Positions 34,601 to 46,600 of a DNA stretch of 64,000 nucleotides are shown one piece after another (position 1 is the stretch's first letter; each line of letters opens with the position of its first letter). Under the pieces are notes generated by a model. That model did no database searches. It was not told the origin of the DNA and saw only the letters and a program-made list of their open reading frames with translations. The translations under genes were made by a program, and so were the position numbers. Source of the stretch: Deuterostichococcus epilithicus (Eukaryota > Chlorophyta > Trebouxiophyceae > Prasiolales > Stichococcaceae). The stretch covers positions 1,054,082 through 1,118,081 of the forward strand of contig JAVTLE010000011.1 in assembly GCA_033439295.1 (NCBI GenBank), given 5' to 3'.

Positions 34601-37600
34601 GAACACATGCCCCCACAAGCTCTCATGCCGGTCACTGCACCTGCCTGCAGGTGACGCTGCTGCTGGATGTGTACAACCACGGTTGCATGGGATGGGAACC
34701 GGTGGTTGAGCCCTGGACACTGGCCGCGCGCCTGCAGTCCAGCCTCGCCGTTCAGCAGCCGTCCGGAGGCGCCTCGCAGGTCTGACTTGATGCTCTCTCA
34801 CCTGCACCACAATGCTTTCCGCCGCAGGCACACAGCACCAGGCAACCGAAGCTGCCCAGCGCCCCACCCCGCCGCCTGCCTGCAGCGCCAGTCTCAGCGT
34901 CAGCCCATCAGGCCATCGAAACTGCCTGTCACTGTGCCGGCAGGAAGGACAGCACGAGCTGGCGGTCACGGCGGAGCGTGTGCTGGAGGTCACTGCGTCA
35001 CTGCCCAGCGCTGATGCCCTGGCGCTGTCCCGCGACATCATGTCAGGTGGGCCATATATCTCTCGCAGGATTGGCGACCACAGTCCGGGGGACAATGCTC
35101 TGCCCGAGCACTACATCAGAGGTGCAGTGTCCTCTTGAATCTGCATTTGGCAGTCGGCGGGCTGTCACCACGTCGGAAGCTCCCAGGTCGTCCGATGTCA
35201 GTCCTTGATTCCATGTGCCCTCGGTCTGGACCGCAGGCGCGGCGCAGCTGGCCGCGGGCGGGTGGCACCTGGGCGACGCCTTTGCGCAGGAGGCGCGGCC
35301 GGGCGCCGGGCAGCAGTCGCCGTACTGGGTGTCCAACGACACGGGCGCCTCTGTGGCCTTCTGGCTGGCGGCCAGCGCAGGGACCACGTCCGCAGCCGCG
35401 CCAGGTGCGGCGGGCGTGCGCCAGAGCTGGTGTCAAGCGTCGTGACAGGCCTCACCACCTGATGCGCTGCGGTCGGGGCCGTGTTGCTGTCGGGGGCATG
35501 TTGCTGGCTGGCGAGTGGTTGCAGGCCAGAAACCCTTGTGGGGCCCTGCAGCGCCATGCAACACTGGCTGCGAGGAAGCTAGTGCAGGCGCGGAAGCAGT
35601 GCAGGCGCGGCGCGCAGGCCTTTGGGAGAAGTCGCCCTGCAGCACCGGTCACCCTGAACAGTCACGCACGCACCTCGCAGCGTGATATGCTGATGCGTGC
35701 TTTCGCTGCCCACAGAGGACGCCTTCCACGTGGCGCCACGCCAGGGCCTGGCGCTGCCCGTGCTGGCCGGCCACTTCGATCAGCAGGGGGCCCGTCATGC
35801 CGGCGACCCTGCCACGTTCATGCCTGGCGCCACGCAGCCAGCTGGGACCGTCTCCAGACGCAGCAGCGATAAAGGCACGCCTGCGGATGCCTGCAGCCGA
35901 CCTCATCCCCTGCGCTATCAGGCCCCCAGCGGCGGCGCCATTGCTGCCGATGGCGGCGGCGCCGGTGGCAGGCAGCAGGGCAAGCAGCAGAGGTCGCTGC
36001 TGTACTTCCAGCTGGCGGGCCACGAGCAGCCGTGCGGCCCCATCCCCCTTGACGCCCTGTCGACGGCCTCCCAGACGGTGTGCCTCCTCACTTCTGCTTC
36101 CTGCCTCTGCTACTCCGCGTCTTGATGGTTAATAAGCGTGTGCTGGCTGGCAAGCAGTTTCCTGACATCCGTGCACAAACACGAAAGGTTGTCCTGTCTC
36201 ATCAACCCTGAGATATTCAATGATGCAGACGGATTCACGCTGGCCAAACTCTTGTGGGGCCTTAGGCTGCATGCCAGTATGAGTGACTGACCAGCATGGC
36301 ACATGGTGCTGCAGGTGGAAGTGCGGCTGACTGGCTCGGCCACGGCGGCGGCGCCGGCCTGGGTGCGGCTGGTGGCGGCGGTGCAGCCGCGTCGCCACGG
36401 CGGCTACACCCTGCAGCTGCACTCGGGGCTGCGCCTGTGCAACAGCACCGAGCTGGCGCTGCAGGTCGGCTGGCGCTCCCACAGACAGGAGTCGGTCGTC
36501 CTCGAGGTGCGCCACCACCATCCGGAAGCACGTCAACTGTGCTCATCATACCATATGATGCGACAGAGCTGGTATGCACCTCTGGTTTGAAACTCATCGG
36601 CTCACGTGCAATCAGCAGTCCCGTGCATTGCGCCCCATGTGCGTTGCACTGCGTCAGGTGTTCCGGGCTCCCCTACCGTGCAGTTTGGGCAACCTTCCAC
36701 GCACTGAGCTGTCATTTGTGGCTGGACAGGAGCTGCAGCCGGAGGCCAGCATGTGGCTGCCGGTCATGCCCATCACCAGCGGCGAGCTGACGCTGCGGCC
36801 GGCAGGTGCCATACCTCAACAAGAATCTCGCTGCGGGCTGCCTCTCAGGCCTGTCAAAACTTGCTTCGCACCCTGTGTGTGGGGAACCTTTTCAACAGTC
36901 TCCATGTGCACCTGCTTTGGGTCTGCACACCAACGGGTCTGTCATCTCGTCGATGCATGCAGGTGCCGAGGAGGAGGAATTGGATCACGCGTGGTCCGAG
37001 GGCGTGCGGCTGCCGCCACTGCTGCAGGCACAGTTTTTTGCGCATCGCGTGTTTATCATCTCTGTCGTGCTCTGCCATCTTTGCGGCCAAGAGCATGTAG
37101 ACGTGTCGGAAGCACGTGTACATTGCTGAGTTGCGGTGTGTCACCTCATGCAAGCAGGCGCTTGCACCCGGCAGTGCGGCGCCTGCAACCCGCCAGCTGC
37201 TGTGCCGCGCGCTTGGCTCGCACTCGGCCGCCCGCCTCTGCATCGGCGCGACACTGGTGCGTCAATTGCCACATGTCGGTGTCACAGCAGCATTGTCTCG
37301 CAACTGAACACAGCTCCAGGCCATGTCTCAGCATGGCATTGGGTACTGTGTGGTGCATCGGCAACAAAGGCTGACGACCCTGTTGCGGCTGCTGCACCTG
37401 GCCGAGTCCGCAACTGATTGTCCACAGGGCAGGTTGAGGATTTTCTAGGGACTGTGCCCCGATCCCAGGCACTGGATAGGGGCAGCGTGGAGCTACTGAT
37501 TCAGCCGCCGCTGCTGCTGCTGCTGCTGCTGCTGGACAACGACTGGCTGAGGACTGCGGCTTGACAGCGTCCTGACGGAGCCATACTCCGACCACAGGTG

Positions 37601-40600
37601 CCGGACGGAGGCGGGGTGGAGCTGCGAATTCGGCCGCCGCTGCTGCTGGACAACGAGCTGCCCATGCCGCTGGGCGTCACCGTGTGGGACGACAAAACCC
37701 TGCTCACCAGGTGTGCTTGGCCGAGTGCAGCTCCAGTGCACACCCGCTGCAGCAGCATTGCCTTCCACATAGATAGCGTAACCAAGTGCAGAGTGGCATT
37801 GGTCAGTTTCCCCTGGACGTCATCACCCACACCCTGTCAGTGACATCTGCATTCAAGTGGCTAGGCGCCGCCTCTGTGCAGCGAGCGCGGCTGGAGTTGC
37901 AGCTCTGCCAAAGCCTCACAGGCCGGTCACCTGGTGTGCCCATCCTGCAGGAGGAGCTGACCGGAAGACGATTCCCCATTAATGACTGATGACTTTGGAT
38001 TGAAGCTGAATCAGACTGCTTCCCAATCGCAGCGCCTACATGCGGCCGCGGGAGCAGCTGTCGCTGCACCAGGTAGACCCTGGGCGCATGGCGCACCTGC
38101 GGCTGGTGTTGCAGCCGACGGGCTACGAGCACACGGAGCGCTTCGCGCTGCCGCCGCTGCCGGGGGCGGAGGCCGCCGGCCCGATGCCACCCGACGGCGA
38201 CCCCGCCGCCACCGAGACCTCCATTCAGGCCAGTGCCGCCTCGTCAGAACAGTGCAGCCTCTCAGAAGGATGATCCGATGGTAACACCCGACGAGAAAGG
38301 ATGCCCAAGTGGTGCTTGCTGCAAGCCCGGAGTCTGCAACCTTTGGGTTAGGATTGAGTTGGCATTGTCTTTCTCCTCCCTTGTTCGAGTGCTGCCAGGC
38401 TCGTGCCCCACAACTCGCTGCTGATCAATTTACCCGTGTATTCAGGTGCGGGAGGAGGCCAAAGCGCGGGGGCGGTCGATGGTGACGCTGCGGCGGACGC
38501 TGGAGCGCGCCTCTGGCTGCAATGTGCTGCGCTTCAGCTGCGCGCTGTGGGTGTACAACTGCTCCGGGCTGCCCCTGGCGCTGCAGAAGGTGACCTGCCT
38601 TGCAGGGCGTGTCGCAGGCCATATGGTTGTTGCTCGGGGGCTGCCACAGGTCTGCCAAAGGTGCGCCAGGCTGAGAGTTGCTGATGGAAGTCGGCACACT
38701 CTGACGGCTGCTGCTACAAGGCCGCCTTTGCTCTTGCCTCACCCTGCTGGAGGAGAGCAGCGTGGGCATCCTGTTGGCTTTATGGCTGAACATCGATCGT
38801 GGCAGGCCCCTCACTTCACTTGCCTCTGCCACTCTGAGCAGCACGTGCCATACGAAGTTGCGACCCCCAGGAAAGCGCGCCTGCTGCAGCGCAGCAGTGC
38901 AAAGCACATCTTGTCTGGAGCGCGTCGACCAGCCAGTCCTTCCAAGCACTTGGTGGTCTCACATCCGATAAGGTCGCCCAGAGCCATTAAATCTTCAAAT
39001 CTTGGAGATCTGAAAGTGCTGCAGAGCAAGGGAGGAGCCGGGCAATTACAGCGACCTGAAGATCCATCCAGGACCGCTTTCCACCAGACATCCTTCACGG
39101 CTGAAGTCCTGCCATCTGTCTCCGCTGCAGAGCGAGGTGGAGGAGCTGGACGACTACGGCAACCTGGACATCGTGGACCGGGTGCCGCTGCAGTGGCTGC
39201 CGCCGTTCGAGGGCGCCGGCGGCGGCGGCCACGTGTCCGCCGCNGCGNCGGNGAGCACGGGCGCCGCGAGCCTGCGCTCCGGCTCGCCGACGCCCAGCGC
39301 GCCGAGCGAGGCAGGCAGCGGCGCCGCGGGCTCGCACCATGCGAGCGGCTCGCGCGGGCTGCGGCAGGTGCTGCCGCTGCCGCGCGCCGTGGGCAGGTGC
39401 GCCCGGCCTTGGGTCCAGCCCTGGTGTCTCATCCCATGGTGAAACACCGCGCGAATCTTGTGTCATGGCCGCTTGCACCCTGCCAAGGCAGCCATGCGTA
39501 CCAGGCGGTCACAGGCTCGAGGAGGTGTCTCGCCCGCCGTGCGATGTTCGACCGTGTCTTTACGCTGCTGCCGTCAGCCTTGCGGCTGGCTACAGCTTGA
39601 CGCAAGTCTGCAGAAGGCGCGGGAACGATCACAGAAGCGCCGTACGTGTGCAGCCATTGCGCTGCACCCCAACAGGCCGCGGGTGTCAGAGGTGTCGGCT
39701 GCGGGGCGCTGGGCAAACAGCTTTCAAAGGTGAGACCTGTGCACGCTCGTCACAGGCTGCGGCCGCTGGAGGCGCTGGCGTCGCCGCAGCGGGGCATGGC
39801 GGAGAGCATGGACTACATGCCGGCCTACCGCATGCCCGCGCGCTGGCCCAGCATGGTGGGCGCCCTGGAGGCGCCGCCTGCCGACCAGCCGCTCCGCGTG
39901 CAGGTGCGCACCCGTGGATTGCGCCTGGCGTGCGGCTTGCCTTGCTGCTGAAGGGTCAACCCCTTGTGACTTGGATCTGCTCACTGGCTGGGCGGTCGCA
40001 CCAGCTCGAATCTCTTGCAGGGCTCTGTTTGGAGGCTGCAGCGCAGGCTGTTGGCAGGTGGCGACCAGCAAACCGCCCGCCAGGGTGTGATCGAGAAGCG
40101 CATCGTTGTGATCTGCGCCCTGACCTGAGCAAGCCCTGGACAAACTTGAGACCAGCTGTGGGTGAGCCGGTGCAAGGCAGAGAGAAAGTCCCCCCCAGAG
40201 AGCCGCACTCTACGAGCAGCAGACAGCGTGCGATTGCGACATCCACTTGTCATGACCAGTGTGACCACTGCCAGGTGCGGGCAAGCCCGTACAAGGCGGA
40301 AGCGGGCGCGACCTACTGGAGCGAGCCGCTGCAGCTGGACGCGCTGGGCGCCGCCGCCGTGGTCACCGTGCCGGCGCCGCTGCAGGGCCTGGCGGCCGGC
40401 GCCCAGGCGCCCAATGCCGCCATCGTCGTCAGCGTCACGGCCCGCCAGGTGCTGCCGCCGTTGTCCAGCCGAACCCAGTTTGTGGACTCTGCCTTTCCAG
40501 CCTCAGACAGCTTTGCCAGTTGGCTTCCACATAAACATCGACAGGTGTTCTCTTGGCACGTGGCCAGGCTGAGTGCCCTGCTGCAGGCGGCTTGGCAAGG

Positions 40601-43600
40601 GAACACCGTGCATTTTGAGCATCCAGAAGTCCGCTCAAGACACAGACAGGAACTGACTGGGGTGTGTGAAGGTGCCGGGCGGCGGCGGCGCAGTGGCGGT
40701 GCACGTGATGCCGCGCTATGTGCTGCACAACCTGCTGGAGGTGCCGCTGCAGTGCAAGCAGGCCGGCACCGCCGTCGAGCGGGAGCTTGCTCCAGGGGTG
40801 CGCAGACTCGGACCTTGGCACACCTCCCTGGCGGCGATGGCTGCGCTCTCCGTGCGTGCAGGCTCGTACCTCGATGACAGCGATTAAATGGAAATGTGAC
40901 ATGGTAGGCCGACCCCTTCCGTCCTGCACGGCCGTGCCTCTGCAACCGGAGCTTGCAGGCCAGCCCAAACAATCTCGCCGACCTGGGCTGCTGCCGCTGT
41001 CCAGGTGCCGGCGGCGCTGCACTGGCCGGACATGCGGCAGCCGCTGGCGCTGAGCCTGCGAGTGCGTGAGGCCGGCTGGTTGTGGTCCGGCGCCATCGGC
41101 CTCGACACCCCCGGCGACCAGTTCTGCAAGATCCGCCACAGGCGCGCCGCCTCACGACCTGCACTGGCAGCCGAGTGACGGCTTTGCTCCATCTGATCAC
41201 TGTCCGGGAGCATCTGGTCACTCTCTGCGGCAGCAGCGCCTGCATAAAGGATCCCGCACAGCCAGCTCTGCTTGCGGCTCACACCCTGTGGAACTGGCTT
41301 GGGTATGGTCATTCGCAGGGACCGGGGCGTGACGATGCTGGTGCGGGTGGACATCAGCGCCGGCACCAACGGCGTGCTGAGCGTAGCGCTCAGCCACCAG
41401 GCCGCCGGCTTTGCGCCTTACCGCATCGACAACTGCACCGCCGCCACGCTGCACCTGCGCCAGGCGCGCATCGTCATGTCACCCTGATGAAAGCAGGGCG
41501 AGTGCATTCACCCTACCTGACAGCGGGGAATCCCATGTTGGCCTTCAGCAGTGCTCGGCGACTGGCGTGCTGACCCGGTGCACAATGTCACTGCCCGCCT
41601 GCAGGCGCAGTGCAGCCATGCGTCGGATGTGCTGCGGCCGTACTCGGCGCTGGACTACGCCTGGGACGAACCGGGGCTGCCACACACGCTGCTGCTGGAG
41701 CTGCCCGGCTCCCGCTCCCTGGGTGCCTTCGACCTGGACAAGGTGAGTTTGAGTTACAGGGGGTTGTCAAGGTGATCTGTAGAGTGCTTATCCGATTGGT
41801 CTTGGGTGGTCGACTGGAGCGCCGCAGCATGCGGCGCTCGCAGGCGCTGATGGATTGGCTCAGCATTGCTCGCTTCACCGCTTTCCGAGCCTTGGGGCAG
41901 GGGTGTGTCGGGGCTTGCGCGTGAGCTGGCAGTGGTCCAGGCAGGGGCCCAATCAGGGCCCCAGCCCCTGAAGGATGGGCGCTTGAGGATTCGAGCGGGC
42001 GCGGCAACCCGCTGTCCGTCATGGCCTTCGCGCCGACCACGCGGCTTGTCAAACCGCAGGTGGGGACCAGCTCGGTGGTAGCCCTGCCCAGCAATGCGCG
42101 GCAGGGGCAATCGGAGACGCCTGTCCAGGTCGCCGTGCGTGCCGAGGGCCCCACCAGGTATCCTTGCTTACACCTTTGCCTTGCTGTTTCCGCTGTATGC
42201 TGTGAGGAAAACCGCACGTACAAGGGATAGTTGCCATGGGCAAGGCGGCTACATCATGGCTGGTGCCGTGGTGCGGCACATTCTGCATATTTCGGCGGAA
42301 CTGCGCCTGAGCTGACTGCCTACAAGTCCCGTCCGGCTGTGCAGGAGCCTGAATGCATGTCTGTGCCCAACTTGCATGCTTTTGAAGGGTGTCACGATTG
42401 GTGAGGGCGACGGACCTGACAGCGCACCATTCTGAAAGATCGCGAATCGTGCTACAGGGTGGTGACGGTGACGGACCTGACAGCGCACCTGGAGCTGCAG
42501 CTGGGGGCGCCAGCCGCCGCCCCGGCGCCCGCCGGCGGCGGCGGCTGGGAGCCCTGGAGCGGCGACGACCCGCTCCTGGTGCTGGCGGGCCCTGAGGCCG
42601 CCATGCAGCGCCGCAACGCTCTGCTGAGCCTGCTGGCCGAGGTGAGGTCTGCGGCTGGGACCTGCCTTCCGAATCCCGCGCCGCCTGGCTGGGTTAGTCG
42701 ACATCTGCCGCCGGCGTGCTGGATGTGGTCACGAGCAGCGTTCAAGGACGCAGGCTGCTGGCCGCCCTGTGCAAGCGTGAGGTCCAGCAGGCAGCCACAC
42801 GGGGCCGCGCATGCAGACCGACTCGGTCATGCTCACATAAGAGCTGGCGCGGACGCGTGCTGACGACCCGGCCCCTCGCAGCTGTTATGACACACCGCAG
42901 TGATATGTCTGTGGCATTGCAGGTGCGGCTCGAGATCACGGGCTTTGGCGTCCCAGTGGTGGGTCCCACCCAGTGGTTGGCTGTCGTACATGGCGGATCT
43001 CCCATTGCGTGATGTCGCTGCACTGCAGGTGCGGATCGAGGTTGCGGGCGTCGGCGTGTCTGTGGTGGGCCCCACCCAGGAGCTGCTGTACGTGGTGGTC
43101 ACTGGCGTCCGCGCTCGCGGCACCGCCAGCAGCGGCCGCCTGACGCTGGAGCTAGCGGTGCAGGTGGGCCCCTGTTCGGCAGCTGGGTGTTGCCACTGGA
43201 ACCCCAAGTGCTGTGAATGGCAGCCTGGGAAGCGCGCAAGCCGATGACCGGCAGGCGGCTGCACTGACGTGCTCTGCCACTTGCTGATGGTCCCCTTCCG
43301 CGACAATAGGAAATGTTGTGCTGCTGGTGGTATATCCCTCGAAAGTGCATCTGCATGGCTAGTCTCCAGAGCGTGCCGGGTTTTGCTTGACCTGGCGTCA
43401 CTCATCATCATCACAGCCATCACGGTCACCCTCCACAGGGCGTGCAAGTGGACAATGCACTGCCGGAGGCGGTGCACCCTGTACTGCTCGCGGTTCCGCG
43501 GCCGCCGGCGGCGTGGCCGGCCTTCAATCGGGCGCTCCTCTCCGTGGCGCAGTCCGTCGGCGGCACCGGTCAGCGCACTGCGGTCACCGCCCGCCTTGCC

Positions 43601-46600
43601 ATCTGGCGGCGCCGGCCCGGCGGTGAGCCCCGCTGGTTCCGCCTCCACTCCCGTGGCAGCCTTTGACTTGGCGGCCGGATGGATGCCCATGACGTGTGCG
43701 GCACCGGAGCTGGGTGTGCGCAGCCAGCAACACATCACCGTGGCGCCGCTGGCGCTCGCAGTTGGGTGCTGTCCCCGTGACACCCTGTTCAGGGGCACAT
43801 GTCGGCTGTCGCACACAGGTGTGCTGTGCGTCGAGGAGCTGGACGTCGCGGTGGCGCCGCTGGCGCTAGCGGTGGAGCAGGAGCATGCAACCCGGCTGAT
43901 CGACCTGGCCTTCGCGGCCGCCGAGCCATTTAGCGGCCCGCGCCCGGGTGCGCCTTCTGCTTCACTGCAGTGCATGCGCGATCTGCAGACATGCAGAAGA
44001 ACACAGGCAACCAGCTCGACGGCAGTCCTGCATGCGCGAGTCGGAAATAGACTCCAGGAAACCTGCTTTCCGGCAGTACTGCATGCGCGAGTCGGAATTT
44101 CCACGTGTCACTGAAATCTCACATGTCCATCCGCAGAAGTAGTCCTGCAACCCTACATTTTAGGGTTTGTGGTGTAGGGCTTTGCCCTGAGCAACACTGC
44201 ATCGACAGTGTTCAGGGCTGACTTGCAGCAGCAGGACGGGGCATGCTTCCAGAGTGCAGCCCTCTGCCCTGCTTTTTCTTCTTCTGGCGACACTGTGCAG
44301 ACGCAGCTTCATGTGAGGCGCACGGCAAGTCGGTCCCAAGGGAGGGGGGGAGGGGGTCTGGTTTGAGTGACTGCACTCTCTGACGGTAGATGTTGGCGTC
44401 ACTACAGGCGAGCGGCGGAGCACACGTGAGCCAGATCTATCGAGCGAGTTCTGCGCCTGTACCCTTTGGCACAGACCTGTACGTTGCCCAGGCGGGGCGA
44501 CGCATGATCCAGAGCTGCTAGGGTTGGTTGGTTTGGACTCTAAAAGCAAAGTGTTCATGTCTGGTGTTGAAACGCAGGCAAGCGGCGGGGCATGCATGAG
44601 CCGGGGCGGGAGGCGCACCTCGGCGGCACATCGTGAAATCCAAGCCGCGGCATTGACACTGTTCATGATGCTACAGGCGAACAGCAGGGCACACACGAGC
44701 TGGAGCTGTCGGCAGAGTTTTTTGCCCGCACTTCCTTGAAGTCGGACCCTCTTCGATGCCACCTCACGTTTGCCCTGTCGGTGTCAGGCGAGCGGCGGGG
44801 CAGCCACGAGCCGGAGCTGGAGGCGCTGTCCGGCGGCGCCAGCCGCGCCTCAGCGGCGCAGCAGAAGGTGTACATCGAGCACGCACGGCTGTCGTCGCTG
44901 GACGCCTCGCTCACCTTCCTGCCGGCGCCCTGGACCGCCGGCCGCGCCACCGGTGTGCGAGGAACCACCTGGGGCTGCCGTCGCTTGCTGCCTGACGCTG
45001 CGGTGTGGTGACGCCACAAGAACAGGCAATTCACGCTTCAACATGCAAAGCTGACAGCGTGTCGAGGCGCACACTGGGAGCTCGCTGACCCCGGGAGGTG
45101 AGCTCTCGGAGAGACAGCGGCATGCAGCCGCCAGCGCTCGTGGCAGCGACGCGCGCAGGCGAGCTGCTGGCGGTGCCGCAGCTGCCGAGGCACCGTTGCT
45201 TCAGGCCGACCTCAGGGAGCGGGCGGCGTCTGTTGCGAAACGAGGAGCTCGCCTTGTGGCGGGGCCCCACCAAATTGCATCGCTGGCATCGCGGGATGAC
45301 GTTCCCATGCAGGCGGGCGGCCGCTGGCGCGCATGCTGGGCCTGGCGCAGGTGGAGGGGGGACGCGTGCGGCTGGCGGAGCTGCAGCTACGGCACCCGCT
45401 GCTGGGCGGGGCGGCGCTGGCGCAGCTGGTGTCGCGCCACTACACGCGCGCTGCCCTGCCGCAGCTGTTCAAGCTGCTCGCCTCCGCTGATGTCTTTGGT
45501 GCGCTCCCGCATGTCAGTGCAGCCGCATCCGAGGACCCATCTGGGCGTGTCCAAGTGCGCTCTGGCTCGCCTCGCTGTCGTCGCTGGCGTCTTGGCCGCA
45601 CGGTGCACGAGGGTGTGGGTGACGAGCTGCGCTCGGGCGCTGGCGCAGCAGCGTGGTGGGGCCGCGCCTACGTGGACAGCCGGCACATGCGCGCTCATTG
45701 GCGCTTCTGCCCACCTGCGCAGGCGACCCGAGGCGGCTGCTGCACCACCTAGGCCTTGGAGTGTGGTCCTTCCTGGCGGAGCCTGCCGCCGGGCTGCTGC
45801 GCACCACCCGCGGCGGCGGCATCCGCCGCCTGCCCGAGGCACGGGCTGCCGCTCATGCCTTGCCAGCGGCCTGGCCCCGCAGCTGCACCAAACGTGTATG
45901 GTGGGTGGGGGCGGCTTCCTGAAAGCTTCATCTGATGAAGACCACAAACGATTCGTGTGTCACTCCCAGGGCTTCGTGGCCGGCACGTCGGCGCTGGTGG
46001 GCAACACCGTGTTTGCGTTCGCCAATGCGTCCGCCAAGATGCTGTCGTCGGCGCGGCAGAGCCTGCTGGTGGCCGGCCTCGACCGTCCGCGCCTGCCAGC
46101 GCCGCCAGGTGCGCAGCCTATACCCTTACCCCCAAACACTAAACTCACCTTGATCAGGGACCCAGGCGCTCTCGCATCATGTTCCAGTGTGCAAGCGATC
46201 CTGCTCCGGCGGTGCCGACGGCCGGCAGGCACATCGCACCGTTTCGAGGCTCCTCACTCACAGTGGCTGGCTGTGTGGGGAGCCCAACAGGCGGTGCCAG
46301 CCGATTTGTCGCCTTCACAGCAACGGCACATCATCTGGGCATCGTGTTGTGATGCTTGCTGACTGGTGCGGATATGTGAGAAACGCCACTGCTCGGCCGT
46401 TGCAGCGGCGGCGGCGCGGGAGGTTGCGGTGCGGGCGCCGCGGGTGGCGGTGCCGCCGGACGGGCAGGCGGGCTTCATGGGCGCCCTGCTCAACGGCGTG
46501 GCCGGCATCCTGTCCGAGCCCATACGGTCCGTGCCGACTCTCACCCGTGCACTGCTGTGGGTGCCACGATGCCATGACTGGCATTACCGTGTGCAGCGGA

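Noticed and set aside
39339-40877. 512-codon continuous plus-strand frame
   Set aside because: It reads through introns of VPS13. The true exons in this stretch (39131-39396, 39756-39903, 40275-40448, 40672-40797) join in phase and match the VPS13 adaptor region.
44402-44720. Exon copies as assembly duplications
   Set aside because: Copies differ from the exon and from each other by substitutions and indels, unlike assembly artefacts, which would be near identical. Raw reads are still the proper test.
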